Below, in pieces: positions 35,824 through 43,434 of a stretch of DNA of 64,000 nucleotides. The notes under the pieces are model-generated. The model was not told the DNA's origin. It saw nothing but the letters and a program-made list of their open reading frames with translations, and did not search any database. This stretch comes from Arthrobacter sp. SLBN-112 (GTDB taxonomy: Bacteria; Actinomycetota; Actinomycetes; Actinomycetales; Micrococcaceae): NCBI RefSeq assembly GCF_030944625.1, contig NZ_JAUSXY010000001.1, positions 1,984,001-2,048,000 of the forward strand. The letters run 5' to 3'. The stretch's first letter is position 1, and each line of letters begins with the position of its first letter. Both the position numbers and the translations under genes were made by a program.

Positions 35824-35864
35824 CCTGTGTCAAGGCGGTTTTGACCGGCTTGACGCAGGTTTTT
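35824..35864 (+). terminator. Terminator between tRNA-Thr and tRNA-Met
   Basis: Arms CCTGTGTCAAG and CTTGACGCAGG (one mismatch) are followed by TTTTTC, so the two tRNAs are largely separate transcripts. Confidence 0.85.
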
Positions 35865-35873
35865 CTCATTCGT

Positions 35874-35947
35874 GGCGGTGTAGCTCAGTTGGTTAGAGCG
35901 CACGACTCATAATCGTGAGGTCGGGAGATCGAGCCTCCCCACCGCTA
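35874..35947 (+). tRNA. tRNA-Met (CAT), elongator type
   Basis: A 74-base cloverleaf with anticodon loop CTCATAA, giving CAT. The acceptor arms GGCGGTG and CACCGCT pair with a G-U at the first position; the D arm is AGCTCAGTTGGTTAGAGC. The initiator hallmark of three G-C pairs in the anticodon stem is absent, so it is read as elongator Met; lysidine-type tRNA-Ile is a less likely alternative. Confidence 0.9.
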
Positions 35948-35954
35948 CAGGCTA

Positions 35955-35995
35955 AGCCCCCGGAATCCCCCGAGATTCCGGGGGCTTTCCTGTTT
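35955..35995 (+). terminator. Terminator of tRNA-Met
   Basis: Perfect 13-base arms AGCCCCCGGAATC and GATTCCGGGGGCT, six-base loop, followed by TTCCTGTTTC. Confidence 0.92.
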
Positions 35996-36029
35996 CCCGG
36001 ATCGGCAGTAGCTTTGCAGCAACTGGCGG

Positions 36030-36839
36030 ATGGGGGACTCGGTGGATGTTGTTGCAGCGGTCATGGAACCATTCCGGTGGCTGGTGTCCGTCATCATGGT
36101 GGCCTTCCACGACGGCCTGAGCTCTGCGGGAATGCCTGCAGCGTCAGGCTGGACTTGGACCCTGGCCATCGTGGGCCTGGTCCTGGTGATCCGTGCGGCC
36201 CTCATCCCGGTGTTCCTGGCGCAGGTCCGGGCCCAGCGCAGGATGGGCCTCCTGCAGCCCGACCTGAAGGAACTGCAGGACAGGTACAAGGGCAGGACAG
36301 ACCAGGGCTCACGGCAGGCCATGGCCCAGGAACAAATGGCCCTGTACCGGAAGCACGGCACCAATCCATTCTCGGCATGCTTGCCCCTGCTGATCCAGGC
36401 ACCGTTCTTCCTCGCCCTGTTTCAGGTCCTGTCGGGGATCTCCAACGCCTCGCAACAGGGCGATGGCATCGGAGCCATGGGCCGGGCGCAGGTGGTCCAA
36501 TTCGACTCGTCCAGCATTTTCGGTGCACCCTTGTCCGCCTCCTTGGTCCACGGCGGCGGCGACCCGGCCGCCGCGGCCGTGCTCGCCGTCGCCATGATCC
36601 TGGTGATGATCGCGTGCCAGTTCCTGACACAGAAACTCGTGGCCGCCCGATCCGTCAGCGGGCAGGATCCCGGCAGTCCGCTGGTCCGCCAGCAGCAGGT
36701 CCTGCTGTACGTGCTGCCGCTGGTCTTCGGTGTGGGCGGCATCTTCTTCCCCATTGGCGTGCTGGTCTACTGGACCGTCTCCAACCTCTGGACCCTGGGG
36801 CAGCAGGTCCTGGTGGCACGAAGTCCTATGCGGGCCTGA
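36030..36839 (+). CDS. YidC/Oxa1-family membrane protein insertase paralogue
   Basis: A 269-residue insertase-type membrane protein with five hydrophobic segments and no large extracytoplasmic domain, like Gram-positive YidC. The family region VRAALIPVFLAQVRAQRRM near 53 is followed by the helical hairpin with ELQDRYKGRTDQGSRQAMAQ and YRKHGTNPFSACLPLLIQAPF. It lies downstream of tRNA genes rather than in an rnpA-linked position, so it is probably a second copy beside the essential one. The start is uncertain by a few codons because no ribosome site is evident. Confidence 0.88.
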   Translation: MGDSVDVVAAVMEPFRWLVSVIMVAFHDGLSSAGMPAASGWTWTLAIVGLVLVIRAALIPVFLAQVRAQRRMGLLQPDLKELQDRYKGRTDQGSRQAMAQEQMALYRKHGTNPFSACLPLLIQAPFFLALFQVLSGISNASQQGDGIGAMGRAQVVQFDSSSIFGAPLSASLVHGGGDPAAAAVLAVAMILVMIACQFLTQKLVAARSVSGQDPGSPLVRQQQVLLYVLPLVFGVGGIFFPIGVLVYWTVSNLWTLGQQVLVARSPMRA

Positions 36840-36861
36840 GTTCCACCGGCAGAATGGGCCC

Positions 36862-37431
36862 ATGGCGCAGCTGATCTACTCCGGAATCATGTCCCTCGAC
36901 GGCTACACAGCGGACCGGGACGGCAACTTTGCCTGGTCCGCCCCCGACGAGGAGGTCCATGCCTTCATCAACGACCTCGAACGGGACGTGGGCACCTACC
37001 TGTTCGGCCGCAGGATGTACCAGGTCATGTCGGTTTGGGAAACGATGGATACATCGGATGAACCTGCCGTGATCCAGGACTACGCCCGCATCTGGCAGGG
37101 GGCGGACAAGGTGGTGTACTCGACGTCGCTGGACGCCGCCGCAACGCCACGGACCCGGCTGGAACGCCAATTCCTGCCGGATGCCGTGCGGAACCTGAAG
37201 TCCTCCAGTGACAAGGACATCAGCATCGGCGGCCCCACCATCGCCGAGCACGCCCTGAAAGCCGGCCTCGTTGACGAGTGCCGGCTGTTCATCACCCCGG
37301 TGGCCGTGGGCGGCGGGCTGCGTTTCCTGCCGGACGGCCTCGAATCCCGGCTGGAACTGGTCGATGTGCGCCGCTTCGAGGCCGGGGCGGTGTACTTGCG
37401 TTACAGATGTCTGGCCCAGCAGGCAGAATGA
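36862..37431 (+). CDS. Dihydrofolate reductase-like protein (RibD C-terminal family)
   Basis: A 189-residue NADPH-dependent reductase-like protein. The N-terminal LIYSGIMSLDGYTADRDGNF is the family signature, with TYLFGRRMYQVM near residue 50 and DISIGGPTIAEHAL near 114. The start was placed at MAQLIYSG, six bases after a CAGAAT hexamer; the longer frame is the tail of yidC in another frame. It is not the folate enzyme, which lies near 57 kb. The next gene begins six bases after its stop. Confidence 0.88.
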   Translation: MAQLIYSGIMSLDGYTADRDGNFAWSAPDEEVHAFINDLERDVGTYLFGRRMYQVMSVWETMDTSDEPAVIQDYARIWQGADKVVYSTSLDAAATPRTRLERQFLPDAVRNLKSSSDKDISIGGPTIAEHALKAGLVDECRLFITPVAVGGGLRFLPDGLESRLELVDVRRFEAGAVYLRYRCLAQQAE

Positions 37432-37436
37432 GGGGC

Positions 37437-38093
37437 ATGACACGCATCGCCATCATTGGCGGCCACGGGAAAGTGGCCCTCCTCCTGTCCGCCCTCTTGA
37501 CCGGGGAGGGCCACAGCGTCACCTCGTTCATCAGGAATCCGGACCACGCCGCGGATGTCACTGAGACCGGTGCCGCGCCGTTGATCCTGGACGTCGAGAA
37601 TGCCGCCACGACGGACATCGCCGACGCCCTCCAGGGCCACGACGCCGTGGTCTGGTCTGCCGGCGCCGGCGGCGGCAACCCCGAGCGGACCTACGCCGTG
37701 GACCGGGATGCCGCCATCCGCTCCATCGATGCCGCCGCACAGGCCGGCGTTAACCGGTACGTCATGGTGTCCTACTTCGGCGCAGGCAAGGACCATGGCG
37801 TGCCCGAAAGCAACAGCTTCTTTGCCTACGCGGAGGCCAAGGCAGCCGCGGACGAGTACCTGCGCGGCACCGAACTGGAGTGGACCATCCTTGGTCCCGG
37901 CGCCCTGACGGACAAACCCGGAACAGGCCTGATCGACGTCGACCCGTCACCCGACGGGGACCGTGACACGTCGCGGGCCAACACGGCAATCGTGGCGGCG
38001 GCAGTGCTGGACCTGCCCCAGACCGCAGGCCGCACCATCGAGTTCCGCGACGGCACCCTGCCGGTGTCAGCAGCATTGGGACCGCGCGCCTAG
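37437..38093 (+). CDS. NAD(P)-binding atypical SDR, NmrA/YwnB-like
   Basis: A 218-residue single-domain Rossmann protein. The cofactor loop is IIGGHGKVALLLSALL near residue 6, followed by VWSAGAGGG near 69 and RYVMVSYFGAG near 106. The family includes putative nucleoside-diphosphate-sugar epimerases and quinone reductases, usually of unknown substrate. The start at MTRIAIIGG follows the previous gene closely and suggests an operon of two small oxidoreductases. Confidence 0.86.
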   Translation: MTRIAIIGGHGKVALLLSALLTGEGHSVTSFIRNPDHAADVTETGAAPLILDVENAATTDIADALQGHDAVVWSAGAGGGNPERTYAVDRDAAIRSIDAAAQAGVNRYVMVSYFGAGKDHGVPESNSFFAYAEAKAAADEYLRGTELEWTILGPGALTDKPGTGLIDVDPSPDGDRDTSRANTAIVAAAVLDLPQTAGRTIEFRDGTLPVSAALGPRA

Positions 38094-38132
38094 GCGTACT
38101 GGGTCAGGACGTTGGTTACATCGTGAATAGGT

Positions 38133-38186
38133 GAAGACCTCTTAGGTTGGTGGTTGCCACACACAGCCAACGACCAAGAGGTCTTC
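38133..38186 (+). repeat. Leader hairpin of an IS481-type remnant
   Basis: GAAGACCTCTT and AAGAGGTCTTC are perfect 11-base arms, extended inward by GGTGGTTG/CAACGACC with one mismatch and a bulge. The right arm ends directly at the ATG of the transposase fragment, so it would hide the ribosome site in readthrough transcripts, a layout common in insertion sequences. Confidence 0.6.
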
Positions 38187-38262
38187 ATGGTCCACCGTGA
38201 TGCCCGCCTGACCCCGACCGGTAGACGAATCCTTGTCGAACGCGTTCTGAGCGGTCGCGGTC
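38187..38262 (+). pseudogene. IS481-family-like transposase, N-terminal remnant
   Basis: Only the first 24 or so codons remain: MVHRDARLTPTGRRILVERV and a few more, which resemble the start of IS481-type transposases. Resemblance ends abruptly around position 38262, where the reading changes to an unrelated antiporter tail. No right end, terminal repeat pair or target duplication was found. It is a dead fragment of a mobile element. Confidence 0.6.
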
Positions 38263-38391
38263 CAAACGATCGCGTTGGATGCTGCGCGGCAGGAAGTGGT
38301 AGCGGCCCGCAACGAGCCGGACATGGACCCAAAGGTGGCGGACCGGGTGTTGCGGCAGCTGGACCTGCGCACCATGATCATGCCGGAATAG
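38263..38391 (+). pseudogene. C-terminal remnant of a Na+/H+ antiporter (CPA1-like)
   Basis: An open stretch ending in TAG reads ALDAARQEVVAARNEPDMDP then VADRVLRQLDLRTMIMPE. This looks like the cytoplasmic tail of a bacterial CPA1 sodium/proton antiporter. No start or membrane portion exists upstream because the sequence runs into the transposase remnant. It marks a deletion that removed most of an antiporter gene. Confidence 0.55.
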
Positions 38392-39600
38392 CTAGGCCTC
38401 GGCCGGCGGGGCCAACTCCAGATCCAAGGAATGCTTTTCCACGTAGTCCAGGGCACAGCGCACCGCACCCACCGTCACGATCGAGTCTCCCAACGGGGAG
38501 ACGGCCACCCGCGCGGGGGTGGCCGTAAAGTTGTCCAGCCGAGCGGTGATGGGGCCCAGCAGCACATGCGCGGAATTGGCCACGCCGCCGCCGATCACCA
38601 CCAGTTCCGGGTTGAGAAAGGTGGCTACAGTCCCCACCACCCGGGCCATCCTGTCCGCCAGCCGGTCCAGGATGTCCTGCGCCACGGCGTCGCCGTCGGC
38701 CGCAGCCGCGAAGACCTGCTCGGCCTCGACCCTGCCCGGCTGGACGGCCCGGAGGGCGGTGGGGGCTGCCCCGGCCAAGGCCTCGGCGGCCCAGGTCCGG
38801 GCCAGGTGGGCGATGCCGTAGGTGTCGCCCACGCCCTCCACCAGGTCCAGGTACGCAAGCTCCCCGGCGCTGCCGCGGGTGCCATGCACCAGCCGCCCCC
38901 CTTCCACGATCCCGGATCCCAGCCGTTCGCTCGCCAGGATCACCACGACGTCGTCGATCCCCGCAGCTGCGCCCTGCCACCGTTCGCCCAAGGCCGCAAG
39001 GTTGGCGTCGTTTTCAACGAGTACCGTCCATCCCCGGGTTTCCTTGAGGGCCGGCCGCAGTCCCAGGTCAAAAAGCCCCCAGAACTTCTGTGTGGCCACC
39101 ACGTCCCCGTGCCGGTCCACCGGCGCGGCCACTCCGGCGCAGACCGCCAGGACCTGGTGCGGTGCGGCAACAGCTGAGCGAAGCGCCGCCATGGCCACGC
39201 CGTCAATGAAAGCTATGCGCTCCCGGGAGCCGACGTCACCGGCTTGGAAGGGACGGCTGGCCCGCCCCACGGTCTTGCCGCGGAGGTCCGAAACCACCAC
39301 GGTGACCTTGGCGTATCCGATGTCCATGCCCAGGACCACGCCCGCACGTTCGTTGAGTTCGAACCGGCGGGCAGGGCGGCCCTTTTGGTAGCCGCCGAAC
39401 TCGCGCTGGTTCTCCCGCTCCAGGACCCAGCCCCGCCGGACCAGGTCCTCGCAGACGGCGATGGTGGTGGCGCGGGTCAGGCCCGTGGCCGCCATGACGT
39501 CCGTGACCGTCACTGCCGCCGCGGCGCGCAGGTACTCCAAGACCGCGCCGGCACTGACCCGCCGCAGCAGCTGGGGAGTCGCCGGAACCAGTTCAGCCAT
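38392..39600 (-). CDS. ROK-family transcriptional regulator
   Basis: A 402-residue sugar-responsive repressor with an N-terminal winged helix (about 10-75, VTVTDVMAATGLTRATTIAV) and a ROK kinase-like domain beginning VVLGMDIGYAKVTVVVSDLR near 87. The ATP/sugar region FLNPELVVIGGGVAN is present, but the ROK zinc-binding cysteine cluster is not obvious, as in some regulators. The start was set at MAELVPATPQLL; the frame is open much further only as a shadow. It is divergent from the alpha-glucosidase gene, with a palindrome between, and probably represses it. Confidence 0.92.
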   Translation of the reverse strand: MAELVPATPQLLRRVSAGAVLEYLRAAAAVTVTDVMAATGLTRATTIAVCEDLVRRGWVLERENQREFGGYQKGRPARRFELNERAGVVLGMDIGYAKVTVVVSDLRGKTVGRASRPFQAGDVGSRERIAFIDGVAMAALRSAVAAPHQVLAVCAGVAAPVDRHGDVVATQKFWGLFDLGLRPALKETRGWTVLVENDANLAALGERWQGAAAGIDDVVVILASERLGSGIVEGGRLVHGTRGSAGELAYLDLVEGVGDTYGIAHLARTWAAEALAGAAPTALRAVQPGRVEAEQVFAAAADGDAVAQDILDRLADRMARVVGTVATFLNPELVVIGGGVANSAHVLLGPITARLDNFTATPARVAVSPLGDSIVTVGAVRCALDYVEKHSLDLELAPPAEA

Positions 39601-39648
39601 GCTGTTGACCTTCCTGTCCAAAGCACCAGATAATATTTGAGGAAGTAA

Positions 39649-39667
39649 ATTTAGATTCAATATAAAT
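39649..39667. promoter_or_regulatory. Candidate ROK operator, 19-base palindrome
   Basis: ATTTAGATTCAATATAAAT is a near-perfect palindrome (one mismatched pair plus the centre), extendable to 25 bases with one more mismatch. It is the only AT-rich block for kilobases and lies between the ROK regulator and the alpha-glucosidase, 30 bases before the latter's start. Confidence 0.65.
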
Positions 39668-39696
39668 GTACCTGCTGCAAAGAAAAGGACCACCCC

Positions 39697-41409
39697 TTGT
39701 CCACCACTGCCACGCTGGCAACCCTGTCCGACTCCGGCCGTCTGGCTGACCCCAACTGGTGGCGCCAGGCCTCGGTCTACCAGATCTACCCCCGCAGCTT
39801 CGCGGACTCCAATGGCGACGGGATCGGCGACCTGAAGGGCATCACCGCCAAGGTGCCATACCTTAAGTCGCTGGGAATCGACGCCGTGTGGCTGAGCCCG
39901 TTCTACCCGTCCGCACTGGCGGACGGGGGCTACGACGTGGACGACTACCGCGACGTCGATCCCAAGCTGGGGACGCTGGACGACTTCGACGAAATGGCCA
40001 AGGCTCTGCACGACGCCGGGATCAAGCTGATTGCCGACATCGTCCCCAACCACTCCTCCAACCGGCACAAGTGGTTCCAGGAAGCGCTGGCCTCGCCCAA
40101 GGGGTCCCCGGAACGCGACCGCTACATCTTCCGCGACGGCAAGGGCCCCAACGGCGAGTTCCCGCCGTCGGACTGGGATTCGGTGTTCGGCGGACCCGCC
40201 TGGGAACGGATCACCGAACCGGACGGCACCCCCGGCCAGTGGTACATGCACATCTTCGCCAAGGAGCAGCCTGACCTGAACTGGTCCAACCGCGAGATCC
40301 GCGACGACTTCCTCAAGACCCTGCGCTTCTGGTCCGACCGCGGCGTGGACGGCTTCCGCGTCGACGTGGCACACGCCCTCACCAAGGACCTCACCGAACC
40401 GCTGCTGTCCAAGCTCGAACTGAGCGCGGCCAACACCGGTGTGGACGGATTCGACGACGGCTCGCACCCCTTCTGGGACCGCGACGAAGTCCACGAGATC
40501 TACGCCGAATGGCGTGAGGTGTTCAACGAGTACAACCCGCCGCGCACCGCCGTGGCGGAGGCCTGGGTGCACGCCACCCGGCGTGCCCGCTACGCCAGCC
40601 CGCAGGGCTTGGGCCAGGCGTTCAACTTCGACCTGCTGCAGGCCGATTTCGATGCCGCCGAGTACAAGGAGACCATTACCCGCAACCTCGCCGAGGCCGC
40701 TGCCACCGGCGCCTCCTCCACCTGGGTGTTCTCCAACCACGACGTCGTCCGGCACGCCACCCGCTACGGCCTGCCCCGGATGGCCAAGGAAAAGGCCGGT
40801 GCCAAGGGCCAGGACGGCAAGGACTGGCTGCTGGCCGGGGGCCCCAAGGACCAGCTGGACGTTGAACTGGGCGAGCGCCGCGCGCGGGCCGCTACCCTCC
40901 TGATGCTCGCCGTTCCCGGCTCTGCGTACCTTTACCAGGGTGAGGAACTGGGCCTTCAGGAAGTGGCCGACATTCCCGAATCCGAGCGCCAGGACCCGTC
41001 CTTCTTCCGCAACAAGGGCGTGGAGGTGGGCCGCGACGGCTGCCGTGTTCCGCTGCCCTGGAAGGTGGAAGGCACCTCCTTCGGCTTCGGCGAGGGCGGC
41101 TCCCACCTGCCGCAGCCGGACTGGTTCAGCAAGTACGCCGTTGAGGCCCAGGACGGCACCGAAGGCTCCACCCTGGAGCTCTACCGCAAGGCCCTGAAGC
41201 TGCGCCGCGAGCTGCTCACGGGCGAAGAACTGGAGTGGATTGATGCCGGCGCCCCGGACGTGCTGCACTTCAAGCGCCCAAACGGCTGGCAGTCCGTGAC
41301 CAACTTTGGGAGCACTGCCGTCGACCTCCCCGCCGGTGAGGTGCTGGTCAGCAGCGCGCCGCTGGAGGCCGGCAAGCTGCCGGCCAACACCACCGCGTGG
41401 CTGCGCTGA
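39697..41409 (+). CDS. Alpha-glucosidase, GH13 family
   Basis: Hydrolyses alpha-glucosidic bonds of maltose- or isomaltose-type oligosaccharides in the cytoplasm. 570 residues. The GH13 regions are visible: DIVPNHSSNRH near 115, the nucleophile in GFRVDVAHAL near 224, the acid/base glutamate in AVAEAWVHA near 287, and the transition-state aspartate in VFSNHDVVRH near 348. The TTG start is preceded by AAAAGGACC. No signal peptide is visible. The divergent ROK gene and palindrome suggest sugar-inducible control, and no sugar transporter is adjacent. Confidence 0.94.
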   Translation: MSTTATLATLSDSGRLADPNWWRQASVYQIYPRSFADSNGDGIGDLKGITAKVPYLKSLGIDAVWLSPFYPSALADGGYDVDDYRDVDPKLGTLDDFDEMAKALHDAGIKLIADIVPNHSSNRHKWFQEALASPKGSPERDRYIFRDGKGPNGEFPPSDWDSVFGGPAWERITEPDGTPGQWYMHIFAKEQPDLNWSNREIRDDFLKTLRFWSDRGVDGFRVDVAHALTKDLTEPLLSKLELSAANTGVDGFDDGSHPFWDRDEVHEIYAEWREVFNEYNPPRTAVAEAWVHATRRARYASPQGLGQAFNFDLLQADFDAAEYKETITRNLAEAAATGASSTWVFSNHDVVRHATRYGLPRMAKEKAGAKGQDGKDWLLAGGPKDQLDVELGERRARAATLLMLAVPGSAYLYQGEELGLQEVADIPESERQDPSFFRNKGVEVGRDGCRVPLPWKVEGTSFGFGEGGSHLPQPDWFSKYAVEAQDGTEGSTLELYRKALKLRRELLTGEELEWIDAGAPDVLHFKRPNGWQSVTNFGSTAVDLPAGEVLVSSAPLEAGKLPANTTAWLR

Positions 41410-41446
41410 TGCCGGCATTCCGCCGACGCGGGCGCGGGCGCTTTTG

Positions 41447-42388
41447 ATGCAGGAGCTCATCTACGGATGCATGGGGCTGGGCGGCAGCTGGTCCGAGGAA
41501 CCGCATCATGCAGAGGATGTGGACCAGGCCGCTGCTGCCGTCCAGGCTGCCGTGGACGCCGGGATCACACTGTTTGATCATGCGGACATTTACCGGAACG
41601 GCAAGTCGGAAGCCGTGTTCGGCGAGGTGCTGGCCCGCACTCCGGGCCTGCGGGAGCAGATCCGGCTGCAGACCAAGTGCGGAATAAGGCTGAACGAACG
41701 CGGCCTCCAGACGCACTACGACCTGAGCCGGGAGGCAATCCTGGAGCGGGTGGAAGGCAGCCTCAAAAGGCTGCGGACGGACTACGTGGATGTCCTGCTG
41801 CTGCACCGCCCCGATCCGTTGGCGGACCCTGCGGAGGTGGCGTCCGCCGTCGGGCAGTTGATGGCCGAAGGCAAGGTCCGCCAGCTGGGTGTGTCCAACA
41901 TGTCCGCTGCCCAGATCGAGGTCTTGCAGGACCGTTTGGAGACACCGGTGGTGGCCAACCAGCTGGAGATGAGCCTGCTCAAGCGGGCCTGGCTGGAAAG
42001 CCAGGTCCTGGTCAACCACCCGGAGCACCTTGACTACAGCTTCCCGCACGGCACGCTGGAGTACTGCGCCCGCAACAACATCACCCTGCAGGCATACGGC
42101 TCCCTGGCCCGCGGCGCTTACACGGGGGCGGAGCTGGAAAGCCCCACCACCGCCGAGGCTGCCACCGCCGAGCTGGTGGCTGAACTCGCGGCGGAGTACG
42201 GCGCGTCCGGCGAGGCGGTCCTGCTGGGCTGGTTGATGAAGCACCCGGCCGGCATCGCGCCGGTGGTCGGGACGGCCAACCCCGGCCGCATTCGCGCCTG
42301 CGCGGACGCCGCCCGGGTGGCCGGTGCCTTGACCCGGGCGGACTGGTACCGGCTCTGGGTAACGGCACGGGGCAGCAACATCCCCTGA
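41447..42388 (+). CDS. Aldo/keto reductase, YdhF-like
   Basis: An NADPH-dependent (beta/alpha)8-barrel oxidoreductase of 313 residues. The catalytic tetrad is visible: aspartate and tyrosine in FDHADIYRNG near 42-46, lysine in LQTKCGIRL near 73, histidine in LLLHRPDPL near 119. The motif QLGVSNMSAAQIEVL follows near 142. The start at MQELIYGCMG is 38 bases after the alpha-glucosidase stop; a TTG codon just before it is an alternative. It may be cotranscribed with the glucosidase and act on a sugar. Confidence 0.9.
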   Translation: MQELIYGCMGLGGSWSEEPHHAEDVDQAAAAVQAAVDAGITLFDHADIYRNGKSEAVFGEVLARTPGLREQIRLQTKCGIRLNERGLQTHYDLSREAILERVEGSLKRLRTDYVDVLLLHRPDPLADPAEVASAVGQLMAEGKVRQLGVSNMSAAQIEVLQDRLETPVVANQLEMSLLKRAWLESQVLVNHPEHLDYSFPHGTLEYCARNNITLQAYGSLARGAYTGAELESPTTAEAATAELVAELAAEYGASGEAVLLGWLMKHPAGIAPVVGTANPGRIRACADAARVAGALTRADWYRLWVTARGSNIP

Positions 42389-42399
42389 CCTTTTTCCTA

Positions 42400-42450
42400 G
42401 GGTGGCAGCAAGTGTCGTGATGGACGCCCTCAAGGCACCTGCTGCCACCC
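42400..42450. repeat. Inverted repeat with long loop downstream of aldo/keto reductase
   Basis: Perfect 11-base arms GGGTGGCAGCA and TGCTGCCACCC are separated by 29 bases, and TTTTTCCTA lies just before the first arm on the plus strand. It could be a terminator (read from the minus side there is AAAAAGG) or a recombination-derived repeat. No T run follows on the plus strand. Confidence 0.5.
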
Positions 42451-42543
42451 AAATCCAGTCATAACGCGTTTAGTTCGTATTGATCCTCACAAGCCGGCCG
42501 TTTTCTTCGCCGTGCCGCTTGCCGGGCGGATACTGTAGAAACC

Positions 42544-43407
42544 ATGACGTCTACCATCGCCGCCGAAACCGTAAGGCCGGAACGCAATATCCCCGCAGAG
42601 ATCGCACGTTCCTGGCTGCTGGTCAATGCCATGAAGCCGGAGCTCTTCGACCAGTCGGCCGTGTCCCGCGCCGATTCGATCATCCTGGATATTGAAGATG
42701 CCGTGGACCCGTCGCAGAAGGACAAGGCCAGGACCAACGTGGTGGACTGGCTGACCGCCGGCGGCCAGGCCTGGGTCCGGATCAACGATGCCACCAGCCC
42801 GTTCTGGGCCGATGACCTCGCGGGCCTGCGCGGCACCCCGGGCCTGCTCGGTGTCATGCTCGCCAAGACCGAATCGGCTGACCAGGTGACCGAGAGCTTC
42901 CACCGCATGGACGGCAAGACCCCCGTGATCCCGCTGGTGGAATCCGCCGTCGGCATCGAGGAAGCCAACAACATTGCCAAGGCGCAGGGTGCGTTCCGGC
43001 TGGCGTTCGGGTCCGGTGACTTCCGCCGCGATACCGGCATGGCCGCCACCCCGGAAGCGATGGCCTACCCGCGCGCCAAGCTGGTCGTCGCCAGCCGCGT
43101 GGGCAACCTGCCCGGCCCCATCGACGGCCCCACCGTCGGCACCAACCACCCCATCCTGCGCGAGCAGACCGGCATCACGGTGATGATGGGCATGACCGGC
43201 AAGCTTTGCCTGGCCATTGACCAGACCCCGGTGATCAACGAGGTCATCAGCCCCACCCCGTCGGACGTCGCCTGGGCCACCGACTTCATGAACGACTTCG
43301 AAGCAAACGGCCGCGTCATCCGTGACGGCTCCGACTTGCCCCGCCTGGGCCGCGCCGAGAAGATCATGAAGCTCGCCGTAGCCTTCGGGGTCCAGCCCGC
43401 ACTCTAG
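42544..43407 (+). CDS. HpcH/HpaI aldolase / citrate lyase beta-like protein
   Basis: A 287-residue CitE-like enzyme of the PEP-mutase/aldolase fold that cleaves or forms C-C bonds on CoA thioesters or 2-keto acids, often with Mg. Recognisable segments are DSIILDIEDAVDPSQKDKAR near residue 46, the catalytic glutamate region PLVESAVGIEEANNIA near 131, and FRLAFGSGDFRRDTGM near 152. A TACTGT hexamer ends seven bases before the ATG. It stands alone without citrate lyase alpha/gamma genes, so the true substrate is probably not citrate. Confidence 0.9.
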   Translation: MTSTIAAETVRPERNIPAEIARSWLLVNAMKPELFDQSAVSRADSIILDIEDAVDPSQKDKARTNVVDWLTAGGQAWVRINDATSPFWADDLAGLRGTPGLLGVMLAKTESADQVTESFHRMDGKTPVIPLVESAVGIEEANNIAKAQGAFRLAFGSGDFRRDTGMAATPEAMAYPRAKLVVASRVGNLPGPIDGPTVGTNHPILREQTGITVMMGMTGKLCLAIDQTPVINEVISPTPSDVAWATDFMNDFEANGRVIRDGSDLPRLGRAEKIMKLAVAFGVQPAL

Positions 43408-43434
43408 CGCCACCCCCGTTCCTCAGGAGACCCC

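Noticed and set aside
39601..41460. N-terminal 620 codons of the long minus-strand frame that ends in the ROK regulator
   Set aside because: They are the shadow of the alpha-glucosidase; the ROK protein begins at its own ATG after the divergent promoter region.
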